Shown: positions 46,440 through 55,705 of the stretch, one piece after another | How positions within the stretch are numbered: position 1 is the first letter of the stretch | Layout: each line of letters starts with the position of its first letter | Source: Cyanobacteria bacterium UBA2855 | Lineage (GTDB): Bacteria > Cyanobacteriota > Vampirovibrionia > Gastranaerophilales > Gastranaerophilaceae | DNA: 64,000 nucleotides | Reading direction: 5' to 3' | Assembly (NCBI GenBank): GCA_002350725.1 | Contig: DEFJ01000034.1 | Location: 35,755-99,754, forward strand | Notes under the pieces: generated by a model | The model's input: the letters and a program-made list of their open reading frames with translations, nothing else | Told to the model about the DNA's origin: nothing | Databases searched by the model: none | Translations under genes and position numbers: made by a program

Positions 46440-47738
46440 ATGTTGACAAAAAATTCATCAGTAAAAACGAGTTTTTCAGGTGTAGATTTTTCAAAATATT
46501 CATCAAAAACATCTGATTTTGTAAGAGAATTTTCATCCCGCGCAAATAAACCGGGACATTTTCTCAATTGGGTAAACTTACCGGCAGAACAACTAAAAAG
46601 AGTTGACGAATTATACTCTATGGTTGAAAGTTTCAAAAGCCAAACCGGTGTTTCTAAATTAAGCGTTATGGGTATCGGCGGTTCTAAACACACAGTAGAA
46701 CATATGTTATCAATAAACGGTTTGAACATCAAAGGTGATGTTGTTGATTTCTATTCCGATGTTGATTCAACAAGCTGGAACAGATTTATGGCAAGATTAG
46801 GAGATGTTACTTCTTCAAATTATATGATTGCTTCAAAATCAGGTTCTACATTTGAAACAAAAGACGGATTTTTAAGAATACAAAATGTGTTGATTGACTC
46901 ATACAAAGCACAAGGTCAAACAACAGAAGAAGCTGAAAAATCAGCTGCAAAACATTTTATAGCCGTAACTGACGGGAACAGCGAAAAAAGTGAACTTCGC
47001 CGCACATCCATTTCTCAAAATTGGATTGGTGATTTATTTATCCACGATGACGTTGGCGGAAGATTTTCAGCATTTGATGATCATGCATTATTCACTCTTG
47101 TTTGGGCGGGTATGAAAAAGGAAGATATGATTTCAATGTTGAAATCCGCTCAAGAAATGTCTGAACAATCTTTATCTTCTGATTTAGAAATCAACGATGC
47201 ATTAAAAGAGGGAATCTTCTGGGCAGATGCTAAAATGAACGGCATTGATGCATCAGTTCATCAGTATATGGGTTCATTATTTGAAAACACTGTATACTGG
47301 CACGCTCAAATGCAAAATGAATCAGTTAAAGATACTTTAAAACAGGTTGCAAAAGTTCCTGATGCTATGCATCATTCTGCTGAAGCACACTTTAATCCTG
47401 ATAACAAATTGGTATTTGCTTTGACAGTCCCTTCAGATAACGGTGTTTGCAGAGAAAATGCTCAAAGTTATATTGAAGCATTAACAAAATCTTACACAAT
47501 TACAGGTGCATTCTTTAAAGAAGAAGTTGAAACATCTTCTTTAGGGTTAACTCCTGAAGCTGCCGGCGCTATGACGATGTTGAGAGCATATGCAACGGTT
47601 TATCAGGAAATTGTAACCGCTGTTATGACAGGAAAAACTTTACCGGAAGTATTGGACAGTGTACTTCAACCGCACGTAGAATTTTACAAGAAAAATCTTA
47701 AAGGCGGAGTTGTTGTTCCGGGAAGAATTTCTAAGTAA
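46440..47738 (+). CDS. pgi: Glucose-6-phosphate isomerase
   Basis: Pgi interconverts glucose-6-phosphate and fructose-6-phosphate in glycolysis. The 432-aa length fits the short bacterial form (about 445). Sugar-phosphate-binding motifs MGIGGSKH and SKSGSTFET are present, then DDVGGRFSAF (the PGI signature) and the catalytic-region Glu in MGSLFENTVYWHAQ. The ribosome site AAGGAG is ideal (7 bases). The gene stands alone, with a strong terminator, and diverges from the flavodiiron gene. Together with the ROK kinase and ppdK it outlines sugar fermentation. Confidence 0.95.
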   Translation: MLTKNSSVKTSFSGVDFSKYSSKTSDFVREFSSRANKPGHFLNWVNLPAEQLKRVDELYSMVESFKSQTGVSKLSVMGIGGSKHTVEHMLSINGLNIKGDVVDFYSDVDSTSWNRFMARLGDVTSSNYMIASKSGSTFETKDGFLRIQNVLIDSYKAQGQTTEEAEKSAAKHFIAVTDGNSEKSELRRTSISQNWIGDLFIHDDVGGRFSAFDDHALFTLVWAGMKKEDMISMLKSAQEMSEQSLSSDLEINDALKEGIFWADAKMNGIDASVHQYMGSLFENTVYWHAQMQNESVKDTLKQVAKVPDAMHHSAEAHFNPDNKLVFALTVPSDNGVCRENAQSYIEALTKSYTITGAFFKEEVETSSLGLTPEAAGAMTMLRAYATVYQEIVTAVMTGKTLPEVLDSVLQPHVEFYKKNLKGGVVVPGRISK

Positions 47739-47773
47739 AAGTAATTAAATACAATTTATAAATTATTTTAAAT

Positions 47774-47805
47774 AAAACCCTCGATTTAATAAATCGAGGG
47801 TTTTT
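47774..47805 (+). terminator. Rho-independent terminator after pgi
   Basis: A 14-bp perfect stem (AAAACCCTCGATTT with its complement) and 3-base loop are followed by T5. The same hairpin can serve the minus-strand gene at 47845. Confidence 0.93.
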
Positions 47806-47844
47806 AATGATTTGTCAATACAATCTTATGAAACTAATTTATTT

Positions 47845-48888
47845 TTAGAATGTAATATTGTATGTTTGAGTTGGGAATTTTATACTAAAATTAAGCGGTT
47901 TTGGATCCTCTTTATATTTTAAAACCAAAATTCTCATATCGCGTTGTGCATCAAGTTGGTAATTTTCCGGTAATGCGTTAGCAAATCTTTTTGATTCTTT
48001 TGTAATTTTAGCCAATCTTATCCAGTTAGGAACACTGCATAATACTGATGTACCGGCAGTAAGCACAAGTACCGGAGGGAATGTTCCAACAGTATCTATC
48101 AAATCAAGTCTGTCTAAATCGACAAATGCTTCTGTTGTTACATCTTTTAACCCTGCCAGTCTTTCGCTTGTCGCAGTAACAGAGGCTGCAGAATTATTTT
48201 TATTTGTTACAATATATTCAAATGCATGTACATATTTATTCTCTTTTTCTTTTAAACGATATTCATTCTGTACAATAGAAATTTTTGCAGCTTCATCATA
48301 ATAATTTAAAGAATCAACAAGTGTTAGATTTATAGGATCTTTATCATTGCTGTATGGAAATACTGATGTTTTTTTGTTGTTTTTTGCCATTCTGTTATTT
48401 AACTTTGCCATACCTGTTTTTAAAGGCTTAACTAAATCCGGAGAAATGTAGAAATTACCCAATTCTTGTTTTCTCGCCAATGTAAAAAAGTCAAACTTGT
48501 ATTCTTTTATGGCTGCTTTATCTTCAACTTTAGCAATGTTATAACCATATTGTTTCAATAATTGTGTCATTTCATTGTTATCAACATCATATTTTTCATT
48601 TGATACTACAAAAATATTTGTATCTTTATTGGCAGGATACAATCTTACGAAATAACTGCAATTTGCATCAGAATAGATATAAGCATTATTTACATTTTCT
48701 AAAGGTTTGAATCCATCACTACCTTGATACGAGTCAACAACATTTTTTATCTCTTGTCCGAGCTTTCTCACGTCAACATTTTGTACCTGATAAGCATAAA
48801 AGTTTTTCATAATTTCGGCGGATGCAATACCTGCATTCACCAAAAGCAGAAACAATCCTAAAAATAATACATTAAAAATCTTTTTCAT
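47845..48888 (-). CDS. Exported protein of unknown function
   Basis: The 347-aa product has a clear Sec signal peptide (MKKIFNVLFLGLFLLL, cut after ASA at about residue 24). The mature part is mixed alpha/beta with a repeated Tyr-rich pattern, and there is a second hydrophobic stretch near residue 275 (VLVLTAGTSVLC) that might anchor it. I recognise no family. AGGGG precedes the ATG at a suitable distance. It converges on pgi and ends near its terminator. A periplasmic or envelope role is inferred only from the signal peptide. Confidence 0.7.
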   Translation of the reverse strand: MKKIFNVLFLGLFLLLVNAGIASAEIMKNFYAYQVQNVDVRKLGQEIKNVVDSYQGSDGFKPLENVNNAYIYSDANCSYFVRLYPANKDTNIFVVSNEKYDVDNNEMTQLLKQYGYNIAKVEDKAAIKEYKFDFFTLARKQELGNFYISPDLVKPLKTGMAKLNNRMAKNNKKTSVFPYSNDKDPINLTLVDSLNYYDEAAKISIVQNEYRLKEKENKYVHAFEYIVTNKNNSAASVTATSERLAGLKDVTTEAFVDLDRLDLIDTVGTFPPVLVLTAGTSVLCSVPNWIRLAKITKESKRFANALPENYQLDAQRDMRILVLKYKEDPKPLNFSIKFPTQTYNITF

Positions 48889-49050
48889 TTTAGTCCCCTA
48901 TTTTAAAACATCTTGTTAAAAATATATCACAAATACCGCAAAAATAAAACATTATTTTTTCATTAAGATTTTCATGTTCATCATGATTATAAGTTACACT
49001 CGTAGTATAACAACATTTCAGATTCACCTATATCTTAAATTATAATGATT

Positions 49051-49240
49051 ATGAAAAAGGATTTTACATTTAAAAAAATCAGAACCGCCAAAAGATTTCT
49101 CTGATATTTTAAGGCAAAAGTTAAAATCAATATAATCAGAAAACAATCAAAAACTTAGCAGGATATTTAAGTCAAATCAATATAGCGGTAACGGGCATTG
49201 GGTTACAATGAACTGTGCACACGTGTTTATTGAAGATTAA
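49051..49240 (+). pseudogene. Possible remnant of a small coding gene
   Basis: A frame starting MKKDFTFKK at 49051 seems to continue after a one-base shift near 49073-49078 as SEPPKDFSDILRQKLKSI, meets an in-frame TAA, and continues as SENNQKLSRIFKSNQYSG and then GHWVTMNCAHVFIED to a stop at 49240. Composition and amino-acid pattern look coding. It is followed directly by a terminator hairpin. The ancestral function is not recognised. Confidence 0.4.
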
Positions 49241-49249
49241 GTCATACAA

Positions 49250-49278
49250 AAAAGCCCTCGTATAATACGAGGGCTTTT
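49250..49278. terminator. Bidirectional terminator
   Basis: A 13-bp perfect stem (AAAAGCCCTCGTA with its complement) and 3-base loop TAA carry T tracts on both sides. It serves the SIMPL gene (minus) and the remnant (plus). Confidence 0.9.
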
Positions 49279-49299
49279 ATCACATTTATAAAACACATT

Positions 49300-50055
49300 C
49301 TATTTTACAAAATATTCAGCATTAACATTTGCGTACACTTTAATATTCCCGCTTTGAATAGGGGTCGCAACTGCAGCTTCAGGTGCAGCATCCATAGATG
49401 CCCCTAATGCCATTTTACTGTTTGTCATATAGCGATATGTAACTCTTGGAGTATTTTCAGAACAGCTTATATTCATTGACTTTACGCCGGTTACATAGGT
49501 TGAAGATTCTTTTGCCGCAATATCAACTCTTGTTTTAGCTTTCTTTGTTGCTTGAGCCAACAACTCATTACATTGCTTTTCGTAGTTTGAAACAGAAAAG
49601 TTCAATGAATTGACATCAGTAGCCCCGAGTGATATTGCCTTGTCAATCATATCTCCAACTTGTTGAATATTTTTTGTATGAACGATTACATTATTTGAAA
49701 CTTCATATTTATCAAGAGATTTTTTGTTATTTGAACTGTAAACATACACTGGTCTTGCGTTATAATTAGAAGTTTTTATAAAATCACCGTTTTGGGTATT
49801 TATCATTGCTTTTAGCGCAGTATAAACATTTTCTGATTTCAATTTATTCTCATCTGCCGCTTTTTGAAGAGATTTATGGTCGCTTGTCTTAACCGCAATA
49901 CTAATTTCTACCGTATCCGGTGCCACCTCAGAACTTGAGGAGGTACTTACTGAAATAAAACCCCTCACCGGCGCAGTATCTGCTGCAACTGTTGCCGCAC
50001 CAAAACCTGTCATAACCATGCCTGCAACCAGAACGGCCGCCAAAATTCTCTTCAT
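49300..50055 (-). CDS. Exported SIMPL-domain (DUF541) protein
   Basis: SIMPL proteins are periplasmic or surface proteins linked to oxidative stress and signalling in other bacteria. The exact function is open. The 251-aa product has a Sec signal (MKRILAAVLVAGMVMTGFGAA, cut after VAA), then GFISVSTSSSSEVAPDTVEISIAV, a typical SIMPL start, and the ISLGATDVNSLNFSVS region. The start is the ATG at 50055, because AAGGAG (50063-50068) is 7 bases upstream; the ATG two codons earlier is only 1 base away. It follows the 150-aa gene by 21 bp and probably belongs to the speB-ligA operon. Confidence 0.85.
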   Translation of the reverse strand: MKRILAAVLVAGMVMTGFGAATVAADTAPVRGFISVSTSSSSEVAPDTVEISIAVKTSDHKSLQKAADENKLKSENVYTALKAMINTQNGDFIKTSNYNARPVYVYSSNNKKSLDKYEVSNNVIVHTKNIQQVGDMIDKAISLGATDVNSLNFSVSNYEKQCNELLAQATKKAKTRVDIAAKESSTYVTGVKSMNISCSENTPRVTYRYMTNSKMALGASMDAAPEAAVATPIQSGNIKVYANVNAEYFVK

Positions 50056-50076
50056 ATTCATACTCCTTTCAAATAA

Positions 50077-50529
50077 TTATTTATTTTCACTTATGTTGTT
50101 TTCGGATTCATTTTCCTTAACAGTATCCTGCTCAGGATTTACCTGAATATCTTTTTTAATAATTTTAATATCGTTAGATTTTAAAATCATCGCATTCAAC
50201 CTTTGTGCCTGCTGCTGCATTTTAATTCTGTCCATAAGAACTTTCATCTCTGCATCACTTAGCTCCATCGGCTGCTGAAAAGATATTGCAAAATTTTTGT
50301 TATTTAACATATAAACACTTAAAGCGACAAATGCCCATAAAAAACAACCTTGCCACAATGAGATTTGAGGAATTGAAAAATAAGTAGCTGCAAGATTATT
50401 CCATAAAATTGATGCAACTTTTGCAGGGAACAATACAAATCCTGCAAACAAACATACAACAACAAATATTGCGGTGATAATTCCCCTTATACCACATATT
50501 TGTATAACTTTTGGAGCTCTTTTATTCAT
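50077..50529 (-). CDS. Small membrane protein of unknown function
   Basis: The 150-aa product has two hydrophobic segments (about 16-36 and 58-74), then a Gln-rich helical stretch and an acidic tail rich in Asn and Glu. No family is recognised. AGAGG precedes the ATG. It is 14 bp from the ligA stop and precedes the SIMPL gene, so it is in the same transcription unit. The C-terminal half is probably cytoplasmic and coiled-coil. Confidence 0.65.
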   Translation of the reverse strand: MNKRAPKVIQICGIRGIITAIFVVVCLFAGFVLFPAKVASILWNNLAATYFSIPQISLWQGCFLWAFVALSVYMLNNKNFAISFQQPMELSDAEMKVLMDRIKMQQQAQRLNAMILKSNDIKIIKKDIQVNPEQDTVKENESENNISENK

Positions 50530-50543
50530 TGTAACCTCTTTAA

Positions 50544-52523
50544 CTATTCTTCCTTTATCATTTCAAGAAAATCATCTTCTGTCAATATGGTAATACCTAA
50601 AGCCTGAGCTTTATCAAGTTTTGAACCGGCATTTTCTCCCGCCAAAACATATGATGTATTTTTTGACACCGACGATGATGTTTGCCCGCCGTGTAATTTT
50701 ATTATATCACCTGCTTGATTTCTTGTCATGTTTTGTAAAGTTCCGGTTAAAACAAAAGTTTTATTTTTAAGTTTATCGGATTTTGCCTGCTGAGCGGCTT
50801 CGGGTTTAACTCCAAGTTTTTCCAATTCATTCAACAACTCAATATTTTTATCATTGCTAAAGAAATTTTTAATTTCCAAAGCCGTAATTTCGCCAATCCC
50901 ATTCAAGTTCTTTAAGCGTTCTAAATCGGCACTTCTAAGATTTTCCAGAGTGCCAAACTCTCTTGCTAAAATATCTGCGGTCTCTTTTCCGATATTTTTA
51001 ATATTTAGTGCCGTAATAAATCTTTTAAGCGGTCGATTTTTTGTTTCCTGAATTGAATTATACAAATTTGTTGCAGATTTTTCTTTTACCAAATCCAACT
51101 TCATAAAATCCTGTACCGTCAATTTATATAAATCCGCAGGAGTTTTAATCATCTTCTTATCATACAATTGCTCGATAATTGACGGGCCAAGAGAATCAAT
51201 ATCCATAGCATCCTTTGATGCCCAAAACTCAATTTTAGCCTTAATTTGTCCTTTACAATCAGGATTTGTGCAATACAAATTAACTTCACCTTCAAGAGTA
51301 GTTAAAGGCTCATTGCAGACAGGGCACACCGTCGGCGGCTCATATTTTGGAAGAGTATCGTGATTTGGAGTATCAACAACTTTTATAACCTTTGGTATAA
51401 TTTCAGCCGCTTTTTTTATTAACACGGTATCCCCAATTCTTATATCAAGTCTTTTTATCTCATCAAAATTATGCAAAGTCGCACGGGAAACCGTACTTCC
51501 TGCAAGTTGAACAGGTTTGAAATTCGCAACAGGAGTAATTGCACCGGTCTTACCTACCCCGAGTTCAATACTTTCAACAACAGTAGAAATTTCTTCCGGT
51601 GGGAATTTGAATGCCGTCGCCCACTTTGGAGCACGTGAGGTAAACCCTAAATCTTCTTGAATAGCAATTTTATTTACCTTAATTACAACTCCGTCAGTTG
51701 CATAATCCAAATCAAAACGCTTATTCTCCCACTCTTTACAATATGCAATCGCTTCATCGGCATTTTTGCAAAGTTTTATGTTAGGGTTAACCTTGAAGCC
51801 TTGTTCTTTCATATACATTATACTTTCATAATGAGTTTTGGGCGGATTACTAAGCCCCTCTGCCACAAGGGTATACGTGAACATTGATAAATCTCTTTTG
51901 GCAGTAATTGTACTATCTAACTGTCTTAAAGAGCCTGCTGCCGCATTACGAGGGTTTGCAAAAAGTTTTTCACCTTTTTCCAAATTTTCGGCATTCAACT
52001 TCTCAAACGAAGATTTTGGCATATAAATTTCACCCCTGACATCAAGACTGACACTATCTTTCAATTTTAGAGGTATAGCCTTTATTGTTTTTAAATTCTG
52101 AGTAATTTCTTCGCCGGTAATTCCGTCCCCTCTTGTAACCCCACGGGTAAAAATACCGTTTTCGTAGGTAAGTGCAATTGCTAAACCGTCAATTTTTAAT
52201 TCACAGACAAGCTCAACATCATTTCCATACTCTTTTGTAATTTTTTCGTACCAACTTTTCAAGTCATCGTAATTGTAGGTATTATCAAGACTGTAAAGTC
52301 TATGGGTATGAGTAAACGGCAAAAACTTTTCGCTGACAGAGCCTACACGCTGTGTCGGACTATCAGGGGTAATAAGTTCGGGATGGTCAGCTTCTATTTG
52401 CTTTAGCTCTGCAAAAAGCTTGTCATACTCATAATCGCTAATTGTCGGATTGTCGTTTACGTAATAGTTATAATTGTGTTTATTAATCTCATCTTTTAAA
52501 AATTGTATTCTAATGTTTAGCAT
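50544..52523 (-). CDS. ligA: NAD-dependent DNA ligase LigA
   Basis: LigA seals nicks in replication and repair using NAD+. The 659-aa protein has the full set of domains: Ia at the N-terminus, the adenylation domain with Lys110 in ELKIDG, an OB fold, a zinc finger (CPVCNEPL ... YCTNPDC), helix-hairpin-helix repeats (about 440-580) and a C-terminal BRCT domain (about 585-655). Start ATG at 52523 is 7 bp after the speB stop, and the ribosome site AGGGG lies over the end of speB, so the two are coupled. Confidence 0.97.
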   Translation of the reverse strand: MLNIRIQFLKDEINKHNYNYYVNDNPTISDYEYDKLFAELKQIEADHPELITPDSPTQRVGSVSEKFLPFTHTHRLYSLDNTYNYDDLKSWYEKITKEYGNDVELVCELKIDGLAIALTYENGIFTRGVTRGDGITGEEITQNLKTIKAIPLKLKDSVSLDVRGEIYMPKSSFEKLNAENLEKGEKLFANPRNAAAGSLRQLDSTITAKRDLSMFTYTLVAEGLSNPPKTHYESIMYMKEQGFKVNPNIKLCKNADEAIAYCKEWENKRFDLDYATDGVVIKVNKIAIQEDLGFTSRAPKWATAFKFPPEEISTVVESIELGVGKTGAITPVANFKPVQLAGSTVSRATLHNFDEIKRLDIRIGDTVLIKKAAEIIPKVIKVVDTPNHDTLPKYEPPTVCPVCNEPLTTLEGEVNLYCTNPDCKGQIKAKIEFWASKDAMDIDSLGPSIIEQLYDKKMIKTPADLYKLTVQDFMKLDLVKEKSATNLYNSIQETKNRPLKRFITALNIKNIGKETADILAREFGTLENLRSADLERLKNLNGIGEITALEIKNFFSNDKNIELLNELEKLGVKPEAAQQAKSDKLKNKTFVLTGTLQNMTRNQAGDIIKLHGGQTSSSVSKNTSYVLAGENAGSKLDKAQALGITILTEDDFLEMIKEE

Positions 52524-52530
52524 TTTACCC

Positions 52531-53367
52531 CTACATCACCATTAACAATTCACGTATAACTTTTGTGGCAACGGCGGTTGAAGCTCCTGATGCGTCATAA
52601 TCCGGTGCAAGTTCAACCACATCTGCCCCTACAATATCAAAGTTTTTTAAATACTCAAACCACCCGACAAGCTCATTGAACTGCAATCCGCCAACCTCAG
52701 GAGTGCCTGTTCCGGGCATAATAGATGTATCAAGTACATCTAAATCCACCGTAACAAATATCTTTTTACCCTTTAATGCATCCAAATCAGAATATTTATG
52801 AGCTAACGTATTATGTTCCTTCATAAATTCCCATTCTTCCTTCATACCCGAACGTATTCCAATCTGTCGAAGGTTTTCTGCCCCAACGATTTTCGCCGAA
52901 TGTCGAATAATAGCGGAATGAGACATTTCTTCTCCTAAATATTCTTCTCTTAAATCAGTATGCGCATCGAAATGCACAATGGCTAAATTCTTGTAAAACT
53001 TTGATACAGCTTCAATTTCAGGTAATGTTACAAGGTGTTCTCCCCCTATACCAAAAACCCTTTTGCCATCTTTATATATATCTTCTACATTTTGTCGAAC
53101 TAAATCTAAACTTTTATACGTATTGCCAAGAGGGAACTCTAAATCTCCGGCATCATGAAAATTAACGTCCTCTAAAAATTTATCGAATTTTGGAGAATAT
53201 TCTTCTAACCCCCAACTCGCCAGCCTTATCTGCTCAGGCGCAAATCTTGAACCGGGTCTATACGATACGGTACCGTCAAACGGCAATCCTAACATTACGA
53301 TATCTGCCGAATTGTAATCAGGGTTCTGCCCCATCCAATTTCTATCCAAAAAAGGTCCTCTTAGCAT
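52531..53367 (-). CDS. speB: Agmatinase-family ureohydrolase
   Basis: The enzyme would split agmatine into putrescine and urea, for polyamine synthesis. The 278-aa protein belongs to the arginase superfamily. The two-Mn ligands are visible: His111 in GGEH, Asp134/His136/Asp138 in FDAHTD, and Asp208/Asp210 in TVDLDVLD. The N-terminal LPFDGTVSYRPGSRFAP stretch fits agmatinase. Related enzymes use guanidinobutyrate or arginine, so the substrate is inferred. It is first in the operon with ligA. AGG-rich sequence precedes the ATG. Confidence 0.9.
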   Translation of the reverse strand: MLRGPFLDRNWMGQNPDYNSADIVMLGLPFDGTVSYRPGSRFAPEQIRLASWGLEEYSPKFDKFLEDVNFHDAGDLEFPLGNTYKSLDLVRQNVEDIYKDGKRVFGIGGEHLVTLPEIEAVSKFYKNLAIVHFDAHTDLREEYLGEEMSHSAIIRHSAKIVGAENLRQIGIRSGMKEEWEFMKEHNTLAHKYSDLDALKGKKIFVTVDLDVLDTSIMPGTGTPEVGGLQFNELVGWFEYLKNFDIVGADVVELAPDYDASGASTAVATKVIRELLMVM

Positions 53368-53424
53368 AACTGCCTCCTATATAGGAGGCAGTATAACATA
53401 AACTAATTTATTTTTAAATTCTTA

Positions 53425-53799
53425 CTAACTCATTAAATGATAATATTTCATATAATCAGCCATTATCATTGAGCTGGTTGCATTTGCGAGATTTGCCTTG
53501 ATTTCTTGTTCTTTATCGTTTTTTGTCGACTCCTGAACCCCCTCTTGCTTTTGCATTTCTTGCTGCCTTTGAGCCTCTTGAGCTTCCTCTAAAAACTGGT
53601 CAACTTCACGCTCCAACTCATCTCTCAACGCTCTGTCACCTTCGTATGATCCGGTTGAATCAATACCGGCTAATTTTAAATCACTCAATACATTTGCCCA
53701 ATCCTGATAATTAGGAATAGCACCGCCTGCAGCCTGAGCCGCAGCTTGAGCTCGCTTTAAATCATTTTCGTCTTCAATACCGTCTACTTTCATAGCCAT
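53425..53799 (-). CDS. Small acidic helical protein of unknown function
   Basis: The 124-aa product is rich in Ala, Glu and Gln, with a long coiled-coil (about residues 60-95) and a short C-terminal end MADYMKYYHLMS. There is no signal peptide or membrane segment. GAGGAG lies 8 bases before the ATG at 53799, so the gene is credible. It lies upstream of speB on the same strand, 57 bp away. No family is recognised. Confidence 0.62.
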   Translation of the reverse strand: MAMKVDGIEDENDLKRAQAAAQAAGGAIPNYQDWANVLSDLKLAGIDSTGSYEGDRALRDELEREVDQFLEEAQEAQRQQEMQKQEGVQESTKNDKEQEIKANLANATSSMIMADYMKYYHLMS

Positions 53800-54185
53800 G
53801 GTTTTTACTCCTCTTCTTTATTCATGTATATAAAGTTTTTTTGAATAAACAGATTTCAAACATTTTCATTTTTGTAATGAAAGTTTACAATTAATCAGTT
53901 TCTACAAAAATTCCATAATTTGTTTATTTAAAAATTAAATAATTAAATATGTTAAGAAAAATTTACAATTTAAGTGAAAAGTTTGATTATAACGTTATTT
54001 TAGTATTATTTGTATTTATTGATACTGTGCCTTTATTATAAAAACATTCAATAAAATATAATAATATATTTGCATGAAAAAGCAATAATACTGCTTGCAT
54101 TCAAAACTTTAGCAAGTAAGATTAAAAAAGACACCTAAAAAGGGTGTATTGTGCACATGTAAAATTAGCCGAAAATGAGGACTAT
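53800..54185. other. 386-bp AT-rich intergenic region upstream of the ribosomal operon
   Basis: It separates the 124-aa gene (minus) from infA (plus) and must hold the main promoter of the ribosomal operon. It contains TTTACAAT copies at 53884-53891 and 53962-53969, the latter in a degenerate HLR1-like repeat (TTAAGAAA, AA, TTTACAAT at 53952-53969), and a small hairpin ACACC / GGTGT at 54131-54147, which could be part of a leader. I see no open frame or RNA gene. Confidence 0.5.
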
Positions 54186-54401
54186 ATGTCAAAAGACGTT
54201 ATCGAAATAGAAGGAACAATTATTGAATCCATGCCGAATGCTATGTTCAGAGTTAAATTGGAAAATGACCACGAAATTCTGGCACATATATCCGGCAAAA
54301 TCAGAAAAAATTTCATACGTATATTACCGGGAGACCGAGTAAAAGTTGAAATGACACCGTATGATTTATCGAGAGGAAGAATTACCTTCAGACTTAAATA
54401 G
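54186..54401 (+). CDS. infA: Translation initiation factor IF-1
   Basis: IF-1 binds the A site of the 30S subunit during initiation. The 71-aa product begins MSKDVIEIEGTIIESMPNAMF and has the S1-like OB fold with the ISGKIRKNFIRILPGDRV stretch. The start is the ATG at 54186, with GAGGA five bases upstream; the longer frame from a TTG at 54144 is not supported. It opens the operon, which in most bacteria would be preceded by secY-adk-map; those are absent here. Confidence 0.97.
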   Translation: MSKDVIEIEGTIIESMPNAMFRVKLENDHEILAHISGKIRKNFIRILPGDRVKVEMTPYDLSRGRITFRLK

Positions 54402-54446
54402 CAAACAAGAAAACACATCTCACAATTAATATAAAGGAAAACAAAA

Positions 54447-54560
54447 ATGAAAGTAAGATCATCAGTAAAAAAAATTTGCGATAAATGCAAATGTATCAAA
54501 AGAAAAGGCAGAATTGCCGTAATTTGCGAAAACCCTAAACACAAACAAAGACAGGGTTAA
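54447..54560 (+). CDS. rpmJ: 50S ribosomal protein L36
   Basis: L36 is the smallest large-subunit protein. The 37-aa sequence begins MKVRSSVKKICDKCKC and ends PKHKQRQG. The zinc-ligand set Cys11, Cys14, Cys27 and His32 is complete, so it is the zinc-containing form. AAGGAAAACAAAA precedes the ATG. It lies between infA and rpsM in conserved order. Confidence 0.96.
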   Translation: MKVRSSVKKICDKCKCIKRKGRIAVICENPKHKQRQG

Positions 54561-54803
54561 TTTTTGCAAAGGTCTAAGTACAAGACTTAAAAGAGGTACT
54601 GGTGAGGAAGTATTTATCCCTCATATCAAAAAAAATCTAACAACCAAGGTAAATTTTGTGTAAAGTATTGCACGACAGCAACATAAATTCGATGCAAAAT
54701 ACCCCTGAAGCTCAAAGAATAATAACATAGTGAACATTCTGAAAGCGTTAAGTAACAAATTACACAATGTTTACCACAAGCCAAAGAAAAGGAGAAATTA
54801 AAA
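54561..54803 (+). other. Leader region between rpmJ and rpsM
   Basis: A 243-bp gap inside the ribosomal operon, longer than usual. It carries the AAAAGGAG ribosome site of rpsM and several short inverted repeats, but nothing I can assign. It may be a regulatory leader. Confidence 0.35.
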
Positions 54804-55175
54804 ATGGCAAGATTAGTAGGTGTAGACTTACCTCGTAACAAGAGAATGGAAGTAGCATTAACCTATATTTACGGTATAGGACCAACAAGAGCTAAGAAAA
54901 TATTGGCAGCTACCGGAATCTCTCTTGATTTAAGAACAGACGATTTAACAGAAGAAGATATTAAAAACCTTCGTAACGAATTAGCAAACTACCACATTGA
55001 AGGTGACTTGAGACGTGAAGTTTCCATGAATATTAAACGTTTACAAGAAATCGGTTCATATCGTGGTTTGAGACATAAGAGAAACCTTCCTGCTCGCGGA
55101 CAAAGAACAAAAACGAATGCAAGAACTCGCCGCGGTAAGAAAGGTTTGGCTATTACAAAGAAAAAGACAGTTTAG
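54804..55175 (+). CDS. rpsM: 30S ribosomal protein S13
   Basis: S13 lies in the head of the 30S subunit and contacts the P-site tRNA and the 50S bridge. The 123-aa product begins MARLVGVDLPRNKRMEVALT and ends in the basic ARTRRGKKGLAITKKK tail. The helix-two-turn-helix motif ending SYRGLRHKRNLPARGQRT is standard. AAAAGGAG precedes the ATG. It is followed by rpsK after 53 bp. Confidence 0.98.
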   Translation: MARLVGVDLPRNKRMEVALTYIYGIGPTRAKKILAATGISLDLRTDDLTEEDIKNLRNELANYHIEGDLRREVSMNIKRLQEIGSYRGLRHKRNLPARGQRTKTNARTRRGKKGLAITKKKTV

Positions 55176-55228
55176 TAACCAATTATATTTAATGTAAAAG
55201 AAATAAGTAAAACATAAAGGAACGAAAA

Positions 55229-55615
55229 ATGGCAAGACCAGTAAAAACAAAGAAAAAAGAAAAGAAAAATGTATTGCAAGGTGTTGTACACATTCAGTCA
55301 ACATTCAACAATACAATTGTAACTTCTACTGATACTCAAGGTAATGCTATTGCTTGGGCTACAGCAGGTGCAAGCGGATTTAAAGGTGCAAGAAAAGGTA
55401 CTCCGTTTGCAGCACAATCTGCAGCTGAATTAGTAGCTAAAAAATCAATTGACCAAGGTATGAAGAAGGTTGAAGTTCACATTAAAGGACCTGGTTCAGG
55501 AAGAGAAACTGCAATCAGAGCAATCCAAGCTGCAGGATTAGAAATTACATTAATTAGAGATGTAACCCCTATTCCTCACAACGGATGCCGTCCCCCTAAG
55601 AAAAGACGTGTATAA
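55229..55615 (+). CDS. rpsK: 30S ribosomal protein S11
   Basis: S11 is in the platform of the 30S subunit. The 128-aa product contains GVVHIQSTFNNTIVTSTD and ends IPHNGCRPPKKRRV, the universal tail. AAGGAACGAAAA precedes the ATG. The order S13-S11-S4-alpha is conserved in many bacteria, whereas cyanobacteria usually keep S4 elsewhere. Confidence 0.98.
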   Translation: MARPVKTKKKEKKNVLQGVVHIQSTFNNTIVTSTDTQGNAIAWATAGASGFKGARKGTPFAAQSAAELVAKKSIDQGMKKVEVHIKGPGSGRETAIRAIQAAGLEITLIRDVTPIPHNGCRPPKKRRV

Positions 55616-55657
55616 CGGATTATAAGAAATATTTTAGTCCGATATTAGAATTAAATC

Positions 55658-55705
55658 GGCAGGGGCTTGCGAAAAAGCCAAATCGTAAACCATAGATGCC
55701 CTGCC
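55658..55705 (+). promoter_or_regulatory. Structured leader upstream of rpsD
   Basis: GGCAGG (55658-55663) pairs with CCTGCC (55700-55705), enclosing an inner hairpin GGCT / AGCC (55664-55667 with 55676-55679). It ends 15 bases before the rpsD ribosome site. S4 often controls its own operon through such a leader; that is inference. Confidence 0.4.

Larger units (their letters stand above)
48889..49299. other. 411-bp gap with a broken reading frame
   Basis: The region holds AT-rich promoter sequence for the exported protein on the minus strand (48889-49040), a decayed reading frame on the plus strand (49051-49240) and a bidirectional terminator (49250-49278). I see no RNA gene. Confidence 0.6.

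Noticed and set aside
46440..46510. TSFSG at the start of Pgi as a further copy of the N-terminal motif
   Set aside because: It is not preceded by the Asn-rich stretch, and Pgi is a cytoplasmic housekeeping enzyme; probably chance.
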